Assembly: GCF_000299935.1 (NCBI RefSeq)
Contig: NZ_AMRL01000005.1
Coordinates: 104,523 to 168,522, forward strand
Direction: 5' to 3'
DNA: 64,000 nt
Origin: Oceanibaculum indicum P24
GTDB lineage: Bacteria; Pseudomonadota; Alphaproteobacteria; Oceanibaculales; Oceanibaculaceae
In this document: piece after piece, positions 36,805-46,370 of the stretch
Layout of the letters: each line of letters starts with the position of its first letter
Position numbering within the stretch: position 1 is the first letter of the stretch
Notes under the pieces: generated by a model
Told to the model about the DNA's origin: nothing
The model's input: the letters and a program-made list of their open reading frames with translations, nothing else
Database searches by the model: none
Position numbers and translations under genes: made by a program

Positions 36805-39800
36805 TCAGTAGCGCTTCTCATAGATCAAACCGATATCGCCGGCTGTGGCAGCGCCCAGCCGGCTTTCTATTTTCAGGTTCGGCAGCACCTTGTATTCCAG
36901 CAGCAGGGCGGTGCTTTCCGCGCCGAAGCCCTGGCTGACCCCGACGAACAGATCCTCCGACAAATAGCGTCCGGCGCGTACCGAGGCGCCGTTCACGTCT
37001 CCGCCATCGACCTCCAGCGTGTCCAGCCCCAGCGACTGGCGCAGATCGTCCACCATGCCAACGCTGCTGACCGTGCCGGTCAGCTCCAGCGCGGTCTGCG
37101 CCAGGCGCGCGGCCTGCACGGCATTCAGCCGGGCGACACTGCTGCCGAACAGGATGCGTGACAGGATTTCGTCGCGCGGCAGCGGTGGCGAGGAGGACAG
37201 CGCGATATCCGGACGGCTGACAGGGCCGGTGATCGCCACCTGTGCCTGGATATCGCCGACATCGGCGACCGCCAGGATATCAAGGCCGATTTCCATCTCG
37301 CCCTGTACGTCCGGCAGCAAATCGATGGTGCCGCGATCCAGCACGAAGCGCCGCCCGGCAAAGTCAAATTGCCCGCGCACCACCGACACGTCGCCGGTAA
37401 TCGCCGGTGCCGCCGCCGTGCCGGCGATTTCGATCCTGCCGCTGAATTCGGACTCCAGCCCGCGCCCGCGTACATAAACCTGGCCCGGTATCTCAATGGC
37501 GATGTCGAGGCGCACGAGGTTGGGGCCGAAGCCGTCTTCATCGTCTTCCGCTTGCCGCGCGCGCGCCTGACGGGCCTCCTCCCGCCGCCGTTCGGCATCC
37601 ACATTGGTGCGCGCATCGCGGTTGATCTCGCGGACATCGAGTACGGTCACGGAGGGTGGCAGCCGGTTGGGGATACGGATATCGGCCTCGTCCACTGTGA
37701 TGCGACCGGTCAACAGCATATCGTCGGCGGTGCTTTCCAGACTCAGCGTGCCGCTGGCATAGGCCGTCCCTTCCTCGCGGTTCAGGATGCGCAGCCGGTT
37801 CTGGCGCAGCCTGATGTCGACCTTCGGCAGACCCTCGCCCTCGAACCGGACGCGGCCTTCGCCGGACAATGTGCCGCCGGTGCTGTCATGCGCCCCAAGA
37901 TCGCGCAGGGTGAGGCTGTCGCCGTCGCCCGTGATGCGAAAGGCGATGTTCTGCAGCGTGGCGCCGGTCATGTCGTTCATATACCGGCCATCGGCAAACT
38001 CCGCTTCGCCGCTGAGGCGCGGGTCGCGCACCGTGCCACCGAGGTCGAGGCCGGCGGTGAGGCTCCCTTCCAGCCGATCCTCGCCCAGCGCCAGAGCCAG
38101 CAGCGTGATCCTGCTCAGCTCGGCCTGCGCCTCGAGACGCCCGCTGAGCGCGCCGTCAGGCGGCAAGGTGGCCGTGCCGACCGCCAGGTCGAGACGGACC
38201 GGCAGGCTGGCCCGTGCCTCGATATGGGCACCTTCGATCCGGTCCAGCGCCAGGTTGGCGTCAAGCTGCCCGCCCCGCAGCCGGCCTTCCAACGTGGCGG
38301 AGGCAGGCGGCAGGTCGGGGGCAGCAGGGTCGTTCAGCGCAATGCCGCTGAGGGTGATACGGAAATCGCTGCTGGGATCGGTCGGCTTGCCCTGCAGCGA
38401 CAGTTCCGCCGCGGCGGTACCGGCGAGGTCCGGGCCGGCGCCCAGTTTCTTCGCCAGGGCCAGCGGCAGGCCGGAGAGAGAGAGCCGCGCCGCCACAGCG
38501 TCATCCGTCAGCCGGGCCTGACCGGTCAGCCGGGCTTTCTCCTCAATGGCGAGGTCGAGACCCTCGATCTCCTTCAGCGAAGGCCCATAACGCAGCGTCG
38601 CCGGCTGGCGCAGCGCCAGTGCTATCTTCCGCACCGTGGCGTCCAGCCGGTCCAGACGCAGCGTGACGAGCTTTGCGACGGCGATGCTGCCGGTGCTGTC
38701 CAGCGACAGCTCTGGCCCTTCCGCCTGCAGCGAGAAGCCGCCGCCCTGCGGTTCCAGGTCGGCATCGAGGACAAGGCTGTCCAGCCGCTGCCCGTCGGCC
38801 TCCAGCCCTTCGGCGCGCAGCGCGACCGGCCCGCGCGGTGTACCCCTAATATCGGCGAGCTGCGCTTCCAGCCGCAGCCTATGGAGGCTGGCTATCCCGT
38901 CCAGTGCGAGGCTACTGCCTTCCAGCACCAGCCCGGCATGCTGTCGGCCCGACCGGTCGGCCAGCTCCACCGCCAGCGCCATGTTGCCGGACGGGTTCAG
39001 CTCCTTCTGGCCGGCCAGCGCCGCCAGTGTGGCGAGGTCGTCGCTGCTGGCCTTCAGCCGCCCGGCGGCCAGTTGCCGTTCCAGGTCGATGGCAAGGGCG
39101 CCCTGCAGCGTCAGCGCCTTGCTGTTCAGTGACAGCCCGTCCAGTTGCAGCCGGTTTCCGGCGACCGCGAAGCGGGTCTCTCCGGTTGCTGCCAGACCGC
39201 GCGGGCTGGCCGTCAGGCGCAGTCTTCCCTCGGCGGCGGGCGTGCCGGTTTCCATATCCAGCGCCAGCCGGTCGAGCGACAGGGCCGCGGTCACGGCGCC
39301 CAGCGTTTCGCCTTCCAGCCGGGCATTGCGCCAGTCCAGATTGGCCTCACCCGACACTCCGGCGGGCCAGGAACCGGACATATTCACGAAGGCGCTGGCC
39401 GCACCTGCCATGCGCAGGCCAGCCTGCCGGCCGGCCTCCGCCATGTCGGGCAGGTCGAGGGCGAGGCTGGCCGCCACATTCTGGAAACTGTCGGAGAGGG
39501 TGGCGTTGCCATCCAGCGTAGCCGCTTCACCGGCCAACCCGACATGGTCGAGCTGAAGTTCGCCTGCCTTCTGGCGGATGCGGCCGGCGGCGGTCAGCTC
39601 GGCGGTATTCCCCAGCAGTGGCAGGGGTGCACCATCCAGTACGGCATCAGCGAGGCTGGCCGTGATATCGAACCCGGCATCGTCAGGGTGGCCGCTGGCG
39701 GTGGCGTCCAGGCGCAGCATGCCGGCAAGATCGATCCCGGCGAGCGATGCATAACGTTCAACCGGGCCTGTCGCTGTTGCGGTCAGATCGAAATCGAGGC

Positions 39801-40857
39801 TGAGCGGGTCGGCGGTGCCGGCCAGCGCGATCTCGGACGGCCCGTCGCGCAGCGTCAGGCTGCCGATCCGGACCGGACCGGCGGCGGGCACCACCGCGTC
39901 GAGCGTGATGTGCAGTTCCTCGGCCAGCACGGCGCGCAGCTCCGGCGGCAGCAGCGGGCCGGCGCGGACGCGGCTGTCCAGCGTCACATGGCGGTCCGTG
40001 CTGCCCTCGACCGTCACATCCGCGGTGATGCCGATCTCCGGCCCGGCGCTGGCGGTCAGGCGGGCGGTTAGCCCGTCCAGCGGCCCTTCGGCGTTCAGTG
40101 TCGCCTCCACGGCAGGGCGCCCCGGCAGGTCAAGCAGCCCGGCGATGACGCCATTTTCCGGCTCCGAGGCGGTGAGCCGCGCTTCCACACGGTCGCTGGT
40201 CGCGTCGTAGCGCAGCAGGACGCTGGCCGCTGCGGGCGCATCCAGCCGTCTTGCGTCGAGAGCGATGTCGATGGCCTTGCCGTCGCGCGGCAGGCTTGCC
40301 TTGCCTTCCGCCGTCAACGTGGCGGCCATTCCGGCGACCGGTTCGGCCAGCTCGATACGCTCGATTTTGAGGCGTTCCACCCGGATATCGACTGGCAGCG
40401 GAAAGGGGGAGGCGGTGGTCTGGCTTTCTTCCGTCGTGCCGGCAACGGGCTGCCGCAGCACCGACACCCTCTCCGCCGTCAGCGCGTCGAGGGTGAGGCG
40501 CCGGTCCAGCAGGTCGAGGGGAGACCAGTCCAGCACGGCGCGCTCGACGGTCAGCCAGGGCCCCTCGGCATCGCGGAGCGTAATGCTGCCAACGCTGATG
40601 CCCTCGAACGGGGCCAACCGTTCGATCCCGGCAATCTCCACCTGGCCGGCAAGCAGATCGTTGGCGAGGCGTTCCGCGAGGCCGCGCCCAGGCCCGGTGT
40701 TCAGCGCCAGCACCGCGCCGGCCAGCAGCCCGGCCAGAAGAAACGGCAGCAGCAGGATCGCCAGCAGAATGCGCCGGCCCGTTCGCCGCCGCGGCTTTGC
40801 GGGCCGTTTCTTCGGGGCGGCGGGCACGGCCTTCTCAGTGTCCTTCTTCTCCACCAT
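36805..40857 (-). CDS. tamB: Translocation and assembly module protein TamB
   Basis: 1350-aa AsmA/TamB-type protein bridging the inner and outer membranes. The cytoplasmic basic N-terminus (KKRPAKPRRRTGRR) is followed by a TM anchor (about 29-52), then more than 1200 residues of beta-rich repeats that form a hydrophobic groove, and the conserved TamB C-terminal domain (DUF490, about 1050-1350) ending GLIYEKRY. It works with TamA in outer-membrane protein insertion and probably in lipid transport. The ATG at 40857 shares one base with the tamA stop (TGATG), so expression is coupled. The length is within the usual range (1250-1500). Confidence 0.93.
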   Translation of the reverse strand: MVEKKDTEKAVPAAPKKRPAKPRRRTGRRILLAILLLPFLLAGLLAGAVLALNTGPGRGLAERLANDLLAGQVEIAGIERLAPFEGISVGSITLRDAEGPWLTVERAVLDWSPLDLLDRRLTLDALTAERVSVLRQPVAGTTEESQTTASPFPLPVDIRVERLKIERIELAEPVAGMAATLTAEGKASLPRDGKAIDIALDARRLDAPAAASVLLRYDATSDRVEARLTASEPENGVIAGLLDLPGRPAVEATLNAEGPLDGLTARLTASAGPEIGITADVTVEGSTDRHVTLDSRVRAGPLLPPELRAVLAEELHITLDAVVPAAGPVRIGSLTLRDGPSEIALAGTADPLSLDFDLTATATGPVERYASLAGIDLAGMLRLDATASGHPDDAGFDITASLADAVLDGAPLPLLGNTAELTAAGRIRQKAGELQLDHVGLAGEAATLDGNATLSDSFQNVAASLALDLPDMAEAGRQAGLRMAGAASAFVNMSGSWPAGVSGEANLDWRNARLEGETLGAVTAALSLDRLALDMETGTPAAEGRLRLTASPRGLAATGETRFAVAGNRLQLDGLSLNSKALTLQGALAIDLERQLAAGRLKASSDDLATLAALAGQKELNPSGNMALAVELADRSGRQHAGLVLEGSSLALDGIASLHRLRLEAQLADIRGTPRGPVALRAEGLEADGQRLDSLVLDADLEPQGGGFSLQAEGPELSLDSTGSIAVAKLVTLRLDRLDATVRKIALALRQPATLRYGPSLKEIEGLDLAIEEKARLTGQARLTDDAVAARLSLSGLPLALAKKLGAGPDLAGTAAAELSLQGKPTDPSSDFRITLSGIALNDPAAPDLPPASATLEGRLRGGQLDANLALDRIEGAHIEARASLPVRLDLAVGTATLPPDGALSGRLEAQAELSRITLLALALGEDRLEGSLTAGLDLGGTVRDPRLSGEAEFADGRYMNDMTGATLQNIAFRITGDGDSLTLRDLGAHDSTGGTLSGEGRVRFEGEGLPKVDIRLRQNRLRILNREEGTAYASGTLSLESTADDMLLTGRITVDEADIRIPNRLPPSVTVLDVREINRDARTNVDAERRREEARQARARQAEDDEDGFGPNLVRLDIAIEIPGQVYVRGRGLESEFSGRIEIAGTAAAPAITGDVSVVRGQFDFAGRRFVLDRGTIDLLPDVQGEMEIGLDILAVADVGDIQAQVAITGPVSRPDIALSSSPPLPRDEILSRILFGSSVARLNAVQAARLAQTALELTGTVSSVGMVDDLRQSLGLDTLEVDGGDVNGASVRAGRYLSEDLFVGVSQGFGAESTALLLEYKVLPNLKIESRLGAATAGDIGLIYEKRY

Positions 40858-42644
40858 CAGAAGGCCTGTCCGAGGCTGATATAGATCTGGAAGGCGTCGT
40901 CGCTCGGGCGGCGGTCGAGCGGGAAGGCGAGGTCCACGCGCAGCGGGCCGATGGGGGTGTAGTAGCGCACGCCGAAGCCGGCGCCGAACAGCGGGTCCAC
41001 GCCGAGATCCGGCAATTCGCTGCGGAACACATTGCCGCCATCCAGGAAGGCGACGAGGCCGATATCCTCCATCACCCGGGCCCGCATCTCGATGGAGCCG
41101 GCGATCAGCGAGGAGCCGCCAATCGGGTCATTGCTGGCGTCGAGCGGCCCCACGCTCTGATGGGCATAGCCGCGCACCGTGTCGCCGCCACCGGCATAGA
41201 AGCGCTTGTCGGCGGGGATGTCGGTGCGGGTGGCACCCAGGATGGAGCCGACGGCGATACGGCCCGCCAGCACGTACTTGCCCTCGGGATCGAAGGGCAG
41301 ATGCATGGTGTCGTCCAGCCGCAGCACAAGGAAGTTGCTGTCGGAGCCAATGAGGCCGGTATAGGGCGTGGCGCTCAAGGTCAGCTTGCCGCCCTTGGTG
41401 GGGTTCAGCAGGTCGTTCGTGGTGTTGCGCGTGAAGTTGGTCGGCAGGCCGATCAGGGTGAAGGTCTCTGTCCCGTTCGCATCCTCGATGCGCGACTGTT
41501 CCAGTGACACGCCGACGGAGCCGCTGTAGGGCCCGCCGAACTGCCGGGTCAGCGTCGTCACGCCACCGAAGCGGGTGGCATCGTAGGCATCGACATCCTC
41601 CTGCTGGGCATAGACTGAAAAGTCGAGGCGCTGCTGCGGGTTGAGGAAGGCCGGCCGGCCGAGGCTGGCCTTCAGCCCGACCAGCTGTTCGGCGACATCG
41701 CCATCCAGCCGGAAATCCTCGCCATAGCCGAACAGGTTGCGGTGCCGCCAGAAGGCACGCACGCCGGCCCCCTGGCTGGTCGAATAGCGCACACCGCCGC
41801 CGATGGAGCGGGGCTTGGATTCGGCGAGGCTGATCGTCATCGGCACCTTGCCCTCGGCCATCTCCTCGCGCTTCGGGGCAATGGCGACCGACAGGAAAAG
41901 GTCGGTCCCGGCCAGCGCCTGCCGCATCTCCGCGACCTTGCGGGTGTCGTAGAGATCGCCCTCCTTCCAACGCTGCTCGCGGCGCACGACGCTGGCATCG
42001 ACATCCTCCAGTCCGTCGATCCGGGTCTGGCCGAAATAGGCCCGCTGGCCGGCATCGACGCGGATGTCCACGGCGACGCTGCGCTCGGCGTGATCGACCA
42101 CCACCTCGCGCTCCTCGATCCGGGCGAAGGGGTAGCCGCGCCAGCCCAGCCGCCTTGTGACCGCGCGTTCGCCGGATACGATCATCTCCGACCTTGCCCG
42201 CGATCCCAGGCTGACGCCCAGCGCCTCGTAGGTAAGCCCCTCCGCGGCCTTTTCCTGCTCTGCTGTCCTGAACACCAGGGTGAAGCGCTGCAGCCGGTAG
42301 ATCGGGCCGGGGTCGAGGGAAAGCCTGACGATGGCCGATTTGTCGGGGTCGCCTTCCACCGGTTCCACGGCCAGCTCTACCCGCGGATCGTAATAGCCCT
42401 CGGCATTCAGCACATCGCGGATACGCTTTTCGTCGCCCTCGGCGCGGCGGCGCAGCAGCTCCAGGCTTTCGATGGTCTCGTCCTTGCGCAGCTCGACCTC
42501 TGCCACCTGCCGGATGGTGTTGCCGATATCCTTCATTGCCTCGCTTTCCGTCGCCGTGAAATCGGTGGCGTAGCGGATATCCGCGAGCGCCGGCACGGCG
42601 CGCAGGGAAAGGCAAATAAGCAAGGTCAGCAGAAAAAAGCGCAT
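40857..42644 (-). CDS. tamA: Outer-membrane translocation protein TamA (Omp85 family)
   Basis: 595-aa protein with a Sec signal peptide (MRFFLLTLLICLSLRAVPALA, 1-21), POTRA domains (about 25-270; EVELRKDETIESLELLRRR, GPIYRLQRFTLVF, GQRAYFGQTRIDG) and a C-terminal 16-strand barrel (about 275-595). The barrel carries the Omp85 motif RFYAGGGDTVRGYAHQSVGP and ends with aromatic F (YISLGQAF). The frame is open to 42947, but only the ATG at 42644 gives a signal peptide. Operon partner is tamB. Confidence 0.94.
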   Translation of the reverse strand: MRFFLLTLLICLSLRAVPALADIRYATDFTATESEAMKDIGNTIRQVAEVELRKDETIESLELLRRRAEGDEKRIRDVLNAEGYYDPRVELAVEPVEGDPDKSAIVRLSLDPGPIYRLQRFTLVFRTAEQEKAAEGLTYEALGVSLGSRARSEMIVSGERAVTRRLGWRGYPFARIEEREVVVDHAERSVAVDIRVDAGQRAYFGQTRIDGLEDVDASVVRREQRWKEGDLYDTRKVAEMRQALAGTDLFLSVAIAPKREEMAEGKVPMTISLAESKPRSIGGGVRYSTSQGAGVRAFWRHRNLFGYGEDFRLDGDVAEQLVGLKASLGRPAFLNPQQRLDFSVYAQQEDVDAYDATRFGGVTTLTRQFGGPYSGSVGVSLEQSRIEDANGTETFTLIGLPTNFTRNTTNDLLNPTKGGKLTLSATPYTGLIGSDSNFLVLRLDDTMHLPFDPEGKYVLAGRIAVGSILGATRTDIPADKRFYAGGGDTVRGYAHQSVGPLDASNDPIGGSSLIAGSIEMRARVMEDIGLVAFLDGGNVFRSELPDLGVDPLFGAGFGVRYYTPIGPLRVDLAFPLDRRPSDDAFQIYISLGQAF

Positions 42645-42727
42645 CGTCTTTAAAGTATGTCGTCTCGGGCTGAACTCTCGTGGAGTGGCGATAGTAAAGG
42701 GGAATACGGCGAGCGAAAGGCGCGGCA

Positions 42728-43396
42728 CTACGAAACGCAGTCCAGCAGCGGCCCCAGCTGGCCGATCCGCCGACCGATGGTGCCGGCCCGGCCCGCGAGA
42801 TAGCCGTCCGGTTTTCCTGCCGCCCATTGGCGCGGGTTGGGCAGGGCGACGGCCAGCAACGCCGCCTCCCGTGCGGTCAGGGTCTTGGCACCCTTGCCGA
42901 AATGATGCCGCGCGGCGGCCTCCGCGCCATAGATACCGGGGCCCCATTCGGCGACGTTCAGATACAGCTCCATGATCCGCCGCTTGGGCAGCAGCAGTTC
43001 GACATGCAGTGTCAGATAGGCCTCCAGCCCTTTGCGGACATAGCTGCGGCCAGGCCAGAGGAACAGGTTCTTCGCCAGCTGCATGCTGATGGTGCTGGCG
43101 CCGCGCGTGCGCTCTCCCTGGCTGGCATCCTGCAGCACCTCGCCCAGCGCGTTCCAGTCGAAACCGGAATGGCGGCAGAACAGATTATCCTCCGCCGCGA
43201 CGACAGCCTTCGGCAGATGGGGGGATATCTCCCCCAGCCAGCGCCAGCTCTTGTCGATGGTTTCGCCCTCCGCCGCGCGGATCAGCATCAGCGGCGTACC
43301 CGGCGGCGGCAGGATGGCATAGGCCAGCACCAGCAGCGCCGGCAGCAACAGGATGACGGCCAGCGCGATCAGCAGGATACGGCGCAGCCGCCGCAC
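42728..43396 (-). CDS. mtgA: Monofunctional peptidoglycan transglycosylase MtgA
   Basis: 222-aa GT51 enzyme that polymerises lipid II glycan strands. One N-terminal TM helix (about 7-29), then the GT51 motifs VAAEDNLFCRHSGFDW (catalytic Glu), RGASTISMQLAKNLFL and KRRIMELYLNVAEWGPGIYGAE. No transpeptidase domain is present. GTG start at 43396, immediately after the stop of the hydrolase gene (TGAGTG), so the two are coupled. 83 nt separate it from tamA. Confidence 0.95.
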   Translation of the reverse strand: MRRLRRILLIALAVILLLPALLVLAYAILPPPGTPLMLIRAAEGETIDKSWRWLGEISPHLPKAVVAAEDNLFCRHSGFDWNALGEVLQDASQGERTRGASTISMQLAKNLFLWPGRSYVRKGLEAYLTLHVELLLPKRRIMELYLNVAEWGPGIYGAEAAARHHFGKGAKTLTAREAALLAVALPNPRQWAAGKPDGYLAGRAGTIGRRIGQLGPLLDCVS

Positions 43397-44443
43397 TCAG
43401 CCCGCCTCCGCCGAGAGCGGGAAGCCGAACAGCCGGGCGAGGAAACGGCCCAGCACTGCGTTCGATTGCTGGCGGATATCCGGGTCGCCGCCGATCAGAT
43501 AGCCATCGTCGGTCACGCAGGCGGCCAGGATCAGCCGCCGCGTCACCGGCCCCAGCATCGGCAGCAGGGTATTGCGGTCGCGCACCAGGCCGCTCTGTGA
43601 GACCTCGAAGCTGCAGCCGGCAAGGTTGCGGGAAATACGGCGCGGGCCGCGCCAGCTGCCATCCCACAGATGATAGGCCTCGTCATAGACCACCACATCG
43701 GTCTGCGAGCCGCCGGCGCGGATATCCGCCAGCACTTCCTGGCAGCGTTCCGGGTCGATCAGCGCATCCTGCCCGCCATAGAGCATCAGGTAGGGCGCGC
43801 CGGTCGTGCGCTTGTCGGCGAAGCGCGCGACACAGGGGCCATAGAAGGCGACATGGCCGGCGAAGCGCAGGCCTTCCGGGGCGAGGGATTTCGCGATCTG
43901 CTCGTGCAGCGCATAGGTCGAGGCCATGCCGCCATAGGAAAAGCCGATCAGCGCGATGCGGTCCGTATCGATGTCGCCGCGCCCGGCGAGGTAGCGCAGC
44001 CCGGCATAGACATCGGCCACCAGCATGGTCTCGGTGATGTTCAGCAGCCGTTCGGTGAAGCCGCTGGCAAGCTCGCGCCGGGCGGCAAAGGCATCCACCA
44101 CCAGCGCGGCGATGCCCATGGCGGCGAACTGCCTGCCATAGGTCAGCTCGCGCCCGTAGCGCACGCCGCCAGCACCATGGATCAGCACCACCGCCGGCAC
44201 CTTGTCGCGCGACGAGGCACGGTCCGGCAGGAACAGCTGGCCGGACGCCAGCGTCATGGGATTGCGTGCCTCCCCCTGGCCGATATCGCGCGGGCTGAAC
44301 GGGCTGCGGCTCTCGAAACTGACCGGCTGGCCATCGATGGCGGAGATCGCGGCACCGTCCGGCCAGTCGCCGCTGGCGAGCCGGGCATGGGCTGTGGCCG
44401 GCAGCAGGCAGGCGGCCAGCAGAATCCAGAGGAAGCGTCGCAT
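43397..44443 (-). CDS. Exported dienelactone-hydrolase-like alpha/beta hydrolase
   Basis: 348-aa hydrolase with a signal peptide (MRRFLWILLAACLLPATAHA). The alpha/beta core includes PAVVLIHGAGGVRYG (oxyanion region), nucleophile elbow GFSYGG (Ser in IALIGFSYGGMAS), acid in LYGGQDALIDPERC and His in YDEAYHLWDGSW. This matches the dienelactone hydrolase family, but a periplasmic location argues against catechol degradation and for hydrolysis of an ester in the envelope. It is directly upstream of mtgA and coupled to it. Substrate unknown. Confidence 0.85.
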   Translation of the reverse strand: MRRFLWILLAACLLPATAHARLASGDWPDGAAISAIDGQPVSFESRSPFSPRDIGQGEARNPMTLASGQLFLPDRASSRDKVPAVVLIHGAGGVRYGRELTYGRQFAAMGIAALVVDAFAARRELASGFTERLLNITETMLVADVYAGLRYLAGRGDIDTDRIALIGFSYGGMASTYALHEQIAKSLAPEGLRFAGHVAFYGPCVARFADKRTTGAPYLMLYGGQDALIDPERCQEVLADIRAGGSQTDVVVYDEAYHLWDGSWRGPRRISRNLAGCSFEVSQSGLVRDRNTLLPMLGPVTRRLILAACVTDDGYLIGGDPDIRQQSNAVLGRFLARLFGFPLSAEAG

Positions 44444-44525
44444 CGCGGCATCCTTTCCTGTCGGCTTCTGTCGGAACGTCAGACGAGAAGATAAGTCCTT
44501 GCCAGCCTGCCGGCAAATCGTGGCA

Positions 44526-44789
44526 TCAGTTCGGCGCGGTACCGGGGCCGAAGAAGCGCCGCCAGAGCAGGCTCAGCCGGGCGGTCAGGCGGCTTTCCTG
44601 CGCTTCGCGCAGCAGCCGGCGGTTGATCGTGTTCTTCTCGTCGTCGCTGTAGGTGATCCAGCGGCCGATCTCCTCCGCCGTGCGGCCGCAGCCGGCGCAG
44701 CGCCCGTCGCCATCCAGCCGGCACACCGCCTGACAGGGACTCATGGTCAGCAGACGGTCGGTATTAAGGTCGGCAGGATCGTGCTGCAT
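44526..44789 (-). CDS. DUF1289 family protein
   Basis: 87-aa protein with the DUF1289 signature SPCQAVCRLDGDGRCAGCGR (four Cys, likely a metal site) followed by TAEEIGRWITYSDDEK. DUF1289 proteins are widespread small cytosolic proteins of unknown role. It starts 6 nt after folD and so belongs to the yggT-DUF167-folD transcript. Confidence 0.87.
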   Translation of the reverse strand: MQHDPADLNTDRLLTMSPCQAVCRLDGDGRCAGCGRTAEEIGRWITYSDDEKNTINRRLLREAQESRLTARLSLLWRRFFGPGTAPN

Positions 44790-44795
44790 CGCGTG

Positions 44796-45683
44796 TCAGT
44801 CGGGGACGGCGATGCCGCGCCGCAGGCAGGCCGCGGTCAGGGTGTTGCTGAGCAGGCAGGCGATGGTCATCGGCCCGACGCCGCCCGGCACCGGCGTGAT
44901 GGCGCCTGCCACGCGGGAGACATCCTCGAAATCGACATCGCCGACCAGCCGGGTCTTGCCGTCCTCCTTCGGGATGCGGTTGATCCCGACATCGATGACC
45001 GCCGCCCCCGGCTTCACCCAGTCGGCCGTCACCATGTGCGGCCGGCCGACGGCGGCCACCAGGATATCGGCGTTGCGGCAGACGGCGGGCAGGTCGCGGG
45101 TGCGCGAATGGGCGATTGTCACGGTGCAGCTCTCGCGCAGCAGCAACTGCGCCATCGGCTTGCCGACGATGTTGGATCGGCCGATCACCACGGCGTTCAG
45201 GCCGGACAAGTTGCCCAGATAATGTTTCAGCAGCATCAGGCAGCCCAGCGGCGTGCAGGGCACCATGCCGGGCAGGCCGGTCGCCAGCCGCCCGGCATTC
45301 ACGACATGGAAGCCGTCCACATCCTTGTCCGGGTGGATGGCGTTGATGACGGCGTCGGAATCGATCTGCGCGGGCAGGGGCAGCTGCACCAGGATGCCAT
45401 CGACCGCCGGGTCTTCGTTGAGTTGCCGGACCAGCGCCAGCAGCTCCTCCTGCGAGGTGGTGTCGGGCAGTCGGTGCTCGTAGGAGTTCATGCCCGCCTC
45501 GACGGTCATCTTGCCCTTGTTGCGGACATAGACCTCGCTGGCGGGATCGTTGCCGACCAGCACCACGGCGAGGCCGGGCACCACGGAGTCGCGCTGCTTC
45601 AGCAGGGCGGCCTTGCGGGCGACCTCGGCGCGCAGGGTGGCGGCGAAGCCCTTGCCGTCGATCAGGGTTGGGGTGTCGCTCAT
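44796..45683 (-). CDS. folD: Methylenetetrahydrofolate dehydrogenase/cyclohydrolase FolD
   Basis: 295-aa bifunctional enzyme interconverting methylene-, methenyl- and formyl-tetrahydrofolate with NADP. Active-site motif [14 protein letters not shown] (catalytic Lys), [18 protein letters not shown] and the Rossmann segment [17 protein letters not shown] are all present. The ATG overlaps the DUF167 stop (ATGA). Together with metF and metH nearby it completes the one-carbon branch toward methionine. Confidence 0.97.
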   Translation of the reverse strand: MSDTPTLIDGKGFAATLRAEVARKAALLKQRDSVVPGLAVVLVGNDPASEVYVRNKGKMTVEAGMNSYEHRLPDTTSQEELLALVRQLNEDPAVDGILVQLPLPAQIDSDAVINAIHPDKDVDGFHVVNAGRLATGLPGMVPCTPLGCLMLLKHYLGNLSGLNAVVIGRSNIVGKPMAQLLLRESCTVTIAHSRTRDLPAVCRNADILVAAVGRPHMVTADWVKPGAAVIDVGINRIPKEDGKTRLVGDVDFEDVSRVAGAITPVPGGVGPMTIACLLSNTLTAACLRRGIAVPD

Positions 45684-45979
45684 GCTATCGTCTCCAGCCA
45701 GTCGGTCAGGCGCCGCATCAATAGACCGGAATCGCCCGCGATTTCGACCGTTTTCCGACGGTCGGTCGCCCCCAGCACAATGGTCAGGTCGGATTTCGGC
45801 AGTTTCCAGCTTTTCGCCAGCAGTTTCAGCAGGGCGGCGTTCGCCTTGCCATCCTCCGGCGGGGCGGTGACGCCGATCTTCAGGCTGGCATCGCCGGCAT
45901 CGTCCGCGATCAGCCCCTGTATGCGGTCAGCCGCCGCCTTGGGTGTCAGCCGGATACGGACGCGCAGCCCATCCGGCAC
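45680..45979 (-). CDS. DUF167 family protein (YggU-like)
   Basis: About 99-aa small protein of the DUF167/YggU family: [21 protein letters not shown], then [20 protein letters not shown], which are the family hallmarks. Function unknown; often adjacent to yggT, as here. The start is unclear: the frame is open far upstream without a convincing ATG. I used the GTG at 45979, but a non-standard start closer to 46006, overlapping the yggT stop, would fit normal family length slightly better. Confidence 0.85.
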   Translation of the reverse strand: MPDGLRVRIRLTPKAAADRIQGLIADDAGDASLKIGVTAPPEDGKANAALLKLLAKSWKLPKSDLTIVLGATDRRKTVEIAGDSGLLMRRLTDWLETIA

Positions 45980-46002
45980 GGTGGTGAAGGGCGACGGCAG
46001 GC

Positions 46003-46281
46003 TCAGGCCAGATACTCGAACATCAGGTTCTTCAGGAAAACCAGCAGCAGGATCAGCACGATCGGCGAGATGTCGATGCCGCCCAGATTGGGCAGGATCT
46101 GGCGGATCGGCCGCAGCGCCGGCTCGGTGATGCGATACAGGAAGTCGCCGATCATATAGACGACGCGGTTCGACGTGTTCACCACGTTGAAGGCGACCAG
46201 CCAACTGAGAATCGCGGAGATGATCAACGCCCAGATATAGAGCGAAATAATCGTATCGACCAAAGCCAGGAAGGAATACAT
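46003..46281 (-). CDS. YggT family membrane protein
   Basis: 92-aa integral membrane protein: MYSFLALVDTIISLYIWALIISAILSWL, then the conserved YRITEPALRPIRQILPNLGGIDISPIVLIL. Two hydrophobic blocks are separated by the amphipathic PxRxxLP segment. An open frame reaches 46350, but the ATG at 46281 gives the classical N-terminus. Next gene downstream is the DUF167 gene. Function unknown; implicated in osmotic shock or cell division in some bacteria. Confidence 0.9.
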   Translation of the reverse strand: MYSFLALVDTIISLYIWALIISAILSWLVAFNVVNTSNRVVYMIGDFLYRITEPALRPIRQILPNLGGIDISPIVLILLLVFLKNLMFEYLA

Positions 46282-46319
46282 CGGATCACGCCATGCGTCG
46301 GGGGAAGCCCTTGGAAAGG

Positions 46320-46368
46320 TAGGGGGTTGGCCGGCGCTGCGCAAGGGCAAGCCGGCGATATCCCCCTA
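46320..46368 (-). terminator. Large stem-loop just after metH, probable terminator
   Basis: TAGGGGG (46320-46326) pairs with CCCCCTA (46362-46368), and inside them GCCGGC (46330-46335) pairs with GCCGGC (46351-46356). On the leftward transcript the structure starts 3 nt after the metH stop and is followed by CCTTTCC, a weak T tract. It probably ends the arsR-metF-metH transcript before yggT. Confidence 0.5.
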
Positions 46369-46370
46369 TC